From the NCBI GenBank assembly GCA_003455605.1, contig DMQR01000150.1, forward strand, positions 1-9,364: a stretch of DNA of 9,364 nucleotides. The letters run 5' to 3'. The notes under the pieces were generated by a model. The model made no database searches, had not been told where the DNA came from, and saw only the letters and a list, made by a program, of their open reading frames with translations. The stretch is from Cryomorphaceae bacterium (GTDB lineage: Bacteria; Bacteroidota; Bacteroidia; Flavobacteriales; Schleiferiaceae). Shown here one piece after another: positions 6,858 to 9,364 of the stretch (position 1 is its first letter; every line of letters starts with the position of its first letter). The translations under genes were made by a program, and so were the position numbers.

Positions 6858-7825
6858 GAGCCGTGCTCAATTTCTTTTAATACATCTTCTACCCAGCTCT
6901 TGCCCCATTCTGCACGCTGTTTTTCTGTCCATAATTCAGGATAGAAAATGCGACGTTGGAAGCGCGGCGGCAAATATTTCTGCCAATTCGTCCCACCAGT
7001 AGCGGGAATATCGGTTGGCTTTTTACTCAGGTAGCGTACCGCAGTTTTAAAATGTTGTAGCGGCCAATTCACATTGACGTTCAAATCCAATAATCGTAAA
7101 GCATCTTCGAGCTGTGCAACCTCAGTATCAGATATACCGGCCTGCTTGAGTTTCATAAAGCGTTCCCAGATGTTGCAATGCTCATAGGACTCCGCGGCAA
7201 AGACTAAATCATCCCAGTATTTCTCAATAAATTGAACTGCCGTGTAGGCCGGCTTGCCCGTATCCTCCACCTTTGCACCATCTTTCCAATAAATCGCATC
7301 CATCTGCTCTTCTATGCAGGCATCTGCTAATCCTTCGCGCTTTAATTCTGCTACAATATTGATTAATGGAGCGCAACCCAGTTCTATCATCCGGTACTGT
7401 ACACTCTGAAAACCTGAGGCCGGCGCCAAGGCATCGCGAAAAGCCAAAAACTCGTCTTTCTTCATACCATTTTCCATCACTCCAAAGCTGCCTCGCAAGG
7501 CCCCGAAGTATCGGTTAATGCGGTGAATGCGCTCGGCAAAATCTGCCACCGACAAATCTCCTACGGCAATGGCATCAATTTCGATACGTGCCAGCTTGAA
7601 ATAGAGTTCCGTGATTTGGTGGTAAATAATGAAGATTGGCTCGTCTACGATATCCGTCACCGGACGTTGTAGACTGAGCAATGTATCGAGCTGGATGTAG
7701 TCCCAGTAATTTTGAAAGGACGCACTTTGCAATCCATTCACATAGGTTTCAAAATCTTGTCCGGTAGCCTCAATTTTATTGCGCAATTCGGTCAATTTTT
7801 CCATTAATTCTGGGCTCCACTCCAT
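6854..7825 (-). CDS. kynA: tryptophan 2,3-dioxygenase
   Basis: A cytoplasmic haem enzyme that opens the indole ring of L-tryptophan with O2 to give N-formylkynurenine, the first step of the kynurenine pathway. By comparison with the Xanthomonas enzyme, the key residues are all here: Y40 and Y43 in NYWDYIQLDTLL (substrate pocket); H69 in YHQITELYFKL (distal His); R145 in SGFQSVQYRMIE (binds the substrate carboxylate); proximal haem-ligand H258 in WPLQHFKTAVRYL; and T276 in ATGGTNW (binds the substrate amino group). At 323 residues it is slightly longer than the shortest homologues, with an extra segment around 178-195. ATG 7825 gives a normal N-terminus and is preceded by a good promoter box. 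No other kynurenine gene is in the window. The downstream partner is the M23 peptidase, joined by a 4-base overlap; the reason for that pairing is not evident. Confidence 0.92.
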   Translation of the reverse strand: MEWSPELMEKLTELRNKIEATGQDFETYVNGLQSASFQNYWDYIQLDTLLSLQRPVTDIVDEPIFIIYHQITELYFKLARIEIDAIAVGDLSVADFAERIHRINRYFGALRGSFGVMENGMKKDEFLAFRDALAPASGFQSVQYRMIELGCAPLINIVAELKREGLADACIEEQMDAIYWKDGAKVEDTGKPAYTAVQFIEKYWDDLVFAAESYEHCNIWERFMKLKQAGISDTEVAQLEDALRLLDLNVNVNWPLQHFKTAVRYLSKKPTDIPATGGTNWQKYLPPRFQRRIFYPELWTEKQRAEWGKSWVEDVLKEIEHGS

Positions 7826-7834
7826 GGTAAAATA

Positions 7835-7851
7835 GGTTTAAACCAAAGTTA
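7835..7851 (-). promoter_or_regulatory. Bacteroidota -7 promoter box of the dioxygenase operon
   Basis: TAACTTTG (minus strand, 7851-7844) is an exact match to the Bacteroidota sigma-A -7 consensus TAnnTTTG and lies 18 bases upstream of the dioxygenase ATG. The expected transcription start near 7838 would give a leader of only about 13 bases. A TTG is present upstream but its spacing (14 bases) is shorter than the usual 17-20. The perfect 10-bp palindrome GGTTTAAACC (7835-7844) overlaps the predicted transcription start and could be an operator, though it is short and AT-rich enough to be chance. Confidence 0.5.
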
Positions 7852-7888
7852 GCCAATACCATGACCAACTTGCTTCTTTACTGATAAG

Positions 7889-7908
7889 TTTTAAACGAAT
7901 TTTAACGA
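7889..7908 (-). repeat. short imperfect direct repeat, possible regulator site
   Basis: Reading the minus strand, TCGTTAAAA (7908-7900) is followed at a 10-base step by TCGTTTAAAA (7898-7889). The pair starts 3 bases after the histidine kinase stop codon and ends about 38 bases upstream of the dioxygenase -7 box. OmpR/PhoB-family regulators bind direct repeats at about one helical turn, and one is encoded next door, so this is a conceivable site. With only two AT-rich units it may be chance. Confidence 0.25.
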
Positions 7909-7910
7909 CC

Positions 7911-8939
7911 TTAGATGCGCTTCAAAGTGAATGTGAACTCGGTTCCCTGTCCTTCTGTAGAGACGACCTTAATGGACTCGCCGTGTCGCTCAATAATGTG
8001 TTTTACGATGGATAAACCCAAACCGGTTCCCCCCGCATCTCTTGAACGTGCCTTATCCACTCTATAAAATCTTTCAAAAACATGTGGAAGATCTTCTTCG
8101 GAAATACCGAATCCTTGATCCTTAATTCTGAATTCAATTTTTTCCCTGGTACCCGAAATAAAGAAATCTACCGTCGAATCTTCAGGACTGTATTTGATGG
8201 CATTCACCAGCAAGTTATCCAACACTTGCTCTAACCTAGCAGCATCACATAAAACTTGAGTATCCTCTTCTACTGCAAAATGAACCTTTATTGTAGACTT
8301 TCGCTTATTGGCTAAGTTTTCTATTTCACTCAAAGCATCATCGATTAAGTTGCGCACAATTACCGGTCGCAATTGCACATCGTACTCCCCACTTTCTACC
8401 TTGGTTAATACATCCATATCTTTCACCAGCTGTGTCATACGCTCCACAGATTTAGCTGCTCGTTTCAAGAATTTTTTAGCCACCTTTTCGTCTTTCAGCG
8501 CACCATCCAACAGCGTATAAATATATCCTTGGATGTTGAAAATAGGCGTCTTTAGTTCGTGGCTAACATTTCCGATATATTCACGACGGAATTGTTCCCT
8601 CCCCTTCATCTCTTCCACCAGCGCACTTTGAGTTTCACTCCATTCACGAAGCTTATCTTCCAATTCCTGCAAATTTCTCACATCTGCAATCTGTTCCCCG
8701 TCACTGGATAGATTCTTCTTTTGAATTCCCTGTTGAATACCTCTAATCCGACCTATAAGTATGTAGTAGGTTGCGTAATAAAATGATGTGATTGTAATCG
8801 TAAAGAAAAGCAGCCACAATAACCATTCTGGAATATGAAAGTTTGGAATATAGGTTAATAGCCATTCAAAGAGAACGGCCAAACCCGTGACTGTAGCCCC
8901 CATAATTAGGGAGAGTAAAAGCATGCGATTTCCTCGCAT
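7911..8939 (-). CDS. PhoR-like sensor histidine kinase
   Basis: The membrane sensor kinase of a two-component pair: it autophosphorylates on a His and passes the phosphate to the regulator encoded just upstream. Counting from ATG 8939, the 342-residue protein has two membrane helices (about 5-29 and 38-62) joined by a loop of only about ten residues. A linker and coiled-coil segment follows (about 80-115), then the HisKA domain with SHELKTP (phospho-acceptor H127) and a HATPase_c domain. The latter shows an N box (LDNLLVNAIKYSP, N242/N246), G1 (DQGFGIS, from D274), F box (FERFYRVD) and G2 (GGTGLGLSI, 303-311). With almost no extracytoplasmic domain, the signal is probably sensed within the membrane or through a partner. 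The start is ATG 8939, sharing one base with the regulator's stop (TGATG); a TTG one codon earlier (8942) and an ATG at 8924 are alternatives. The ligand is unknown. Confidence 0.93.
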   Translation of the reverse strand: MRGNRMLLLSLIMGATVTGLAVLFEWLLTYIPNFHIPEWLLWLLFFTITITSFYYATYYILIGRIRGIQQGIQKKNLSSDGEQIADVRNLQELEDKLREWSETQSALVEEMKGREQFRREYIGNVSHELKTPIFNIQGYIYTLLDGALKDEKVAKKFLKRAAKSVERMTQLVKDMDVLTKVESGEYDVQLRPVIVRNLIDDALSEIENLANKRKSTIKVHFAVEEDTQVLCDAARLEQVLDNLLVNAIKYSPEDSTVDFFISGTREKIEFRIKDQGFGISEEDLPHVFERFYRVDKARSRDAGGTGLGLSIVKHIIERHGESIKVVSTEGQGTEFTFTLKRI

Positions 8940-9364
8940 CAATCGATTGTTTCGAATTTATATCCTACCCCTTTCACTGTCTTGATGCGATTATCACCTA
9001 TTTTCTCTCGGAGTTTACGGATATGTACATCTATAGTTCTGCCGCCAACGATAACTACCGTACCCCATATTCTGTCCATAATTTCTTCACGAGTGAAGAC
9101 TTTTCCAGGTTTCGATGCCAAGAGGCTGAGCAATTCGAATTCCTTCCTCGGTAATTCGATGACTTTTCCTAATATCTCTGCATGATAGCGCTCAGGGTCA
9201 ATGATTAAATCTGAGAATTCCATTTTACTTGGAACTTCTTGCTCCGGAACGGGTCTTCTTCTTAAAAGCGCCTTTAATCTTGAGGTAAGAACCTTAGGTT
9301 TTACAGGTTTCGTTATGTAATCATCTGCGCCAGCTTCGAAACCTGCCACCTGACTGTAATCTTC
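8939..9364 (-). CDS. OmpR/PhoB-family response regulator, 5' end missing
   Basis: The C-terminal 141 residues of a DNA-binding response regulator; the gene runs off the right edge of the window, so the start and the phospho-acceptor Asp are not visible. What can be seen is the end of the receiver domain (GFEAGADDYITKPVKPKVL, with the conserved Lys of TKP encoded at 9310-9308), a short linker with LLRRRPVPEQE, and a complete winged-helix DNA-binding domain. The latter includes LPRKEFELLSLLASKPGKVFTREEIMDRIWG and the recognition-helix block RTIDVHIRKLREKIG, ending GVGYKFETID. The frame is open to base 9364, so a GTG at 9349 is not the start. The TGA stop overlaps the kinase ATG by one base, which makes this the kinase's cognate partner. 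The target genes are unknown. Confidence 0.95.
   Translation of the reverse strand, partial: EDYSQVAGFEAGADDYITKPVKPKVLTSRLKALLRRRPVPEQEVPSKMEFSDLIIDPERYHAEILGKVIELPRKEFELLSLLASKPGKVFTREEIMDRIWGTVVIVGGRTIDVHIRKLREKIGDNRIKTVKGVGYKFETID

Noticed and set aside
7866..7890. Possible terminator after the kinase: AACTT and AAGTT arms with a 14-base loop
   Set aside because: The stem is only 5 A/T-rich base pairs, with no U tract following on the kinase strand.
9347..9349. GTG as the start of the response regulator
   Set aside because: The frame continues open to the window edge and the receiver domain is clearly incomplete, so the gene begins outside the window.

Overview
The window looks like core chromosome from a member of the phylum Bacteroidota (Bacteroidetes), probably a flavobacterium-like or cryomorpha-like marine or freshwater organism. 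This rests on five things: a DUF3098 gene between ftsX and uppP; a leucyl-tRNA synthetase with the Bacteroidota pattern of insertions and a degenerate zinc knuckle; a Bacteroidota-type tryptophan 2,3-dioxygenase; almost no Shine-Dalgarno sequences in front of starts; and a perfect match to the Bacteroidota -7 promoter box (TAnnTTTG) upstream of the dioxygenase. The species is not identified. I see no mobile element, CRISPR array, tRNA, rRNA or phage gene.

Layout. Bases 1-2721 hold a tightly packed minus-strand operon read ftsX -> DUF3098 protein -> uppP -> truB -> a gene cut by the window edge. The gaps are 2 and 15 bases, then a 4-base start/stop overlap (TTGA) between uppP and truB. It joins division-site peptidoglycan control (FtsX), recycling of the undecaprenyl carrier lipid (UppP) and tRNA modification (TruB). 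A 69-base divergent promoter region (2722-2790) separates it from leuS on the plus strand (2791-5550). leuS faces a minus-strand pair, and both units run into one shared terminator hairpin with a perfect 16-bp stem (5584-5618).

The minus-strand pair (5619-7825) is a tryptophan 2,3-dioxygenase followed by a membrane-anchored M23 (LytM-type) peptidase, coupled by an ATGA overlap. An 85-base gap (7826-7910) carries the best promoter candidate in the window, a 10-bp palindrome and a short direct repeat. Upstream lies a two-component system (7911-9364): an OmpR/PhoB-family response regulator, truncated by the window end, followed by a PhoR-like histidine kinase with a TGATG overlap.

Novelty. Nearly all of the window is standard housekeeping, and I found no convincing undescribed system. 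The points most worth checking are the Cys in place of the last zinc-ligand His in the M23 peptidase, its translational coupling to a tryptophan-degrading enzyme, a terminator-like hairpin inside the end of truB, and a direct repeat between the kinase and the dioxygenase that could be a site for the neighbouring regulator.
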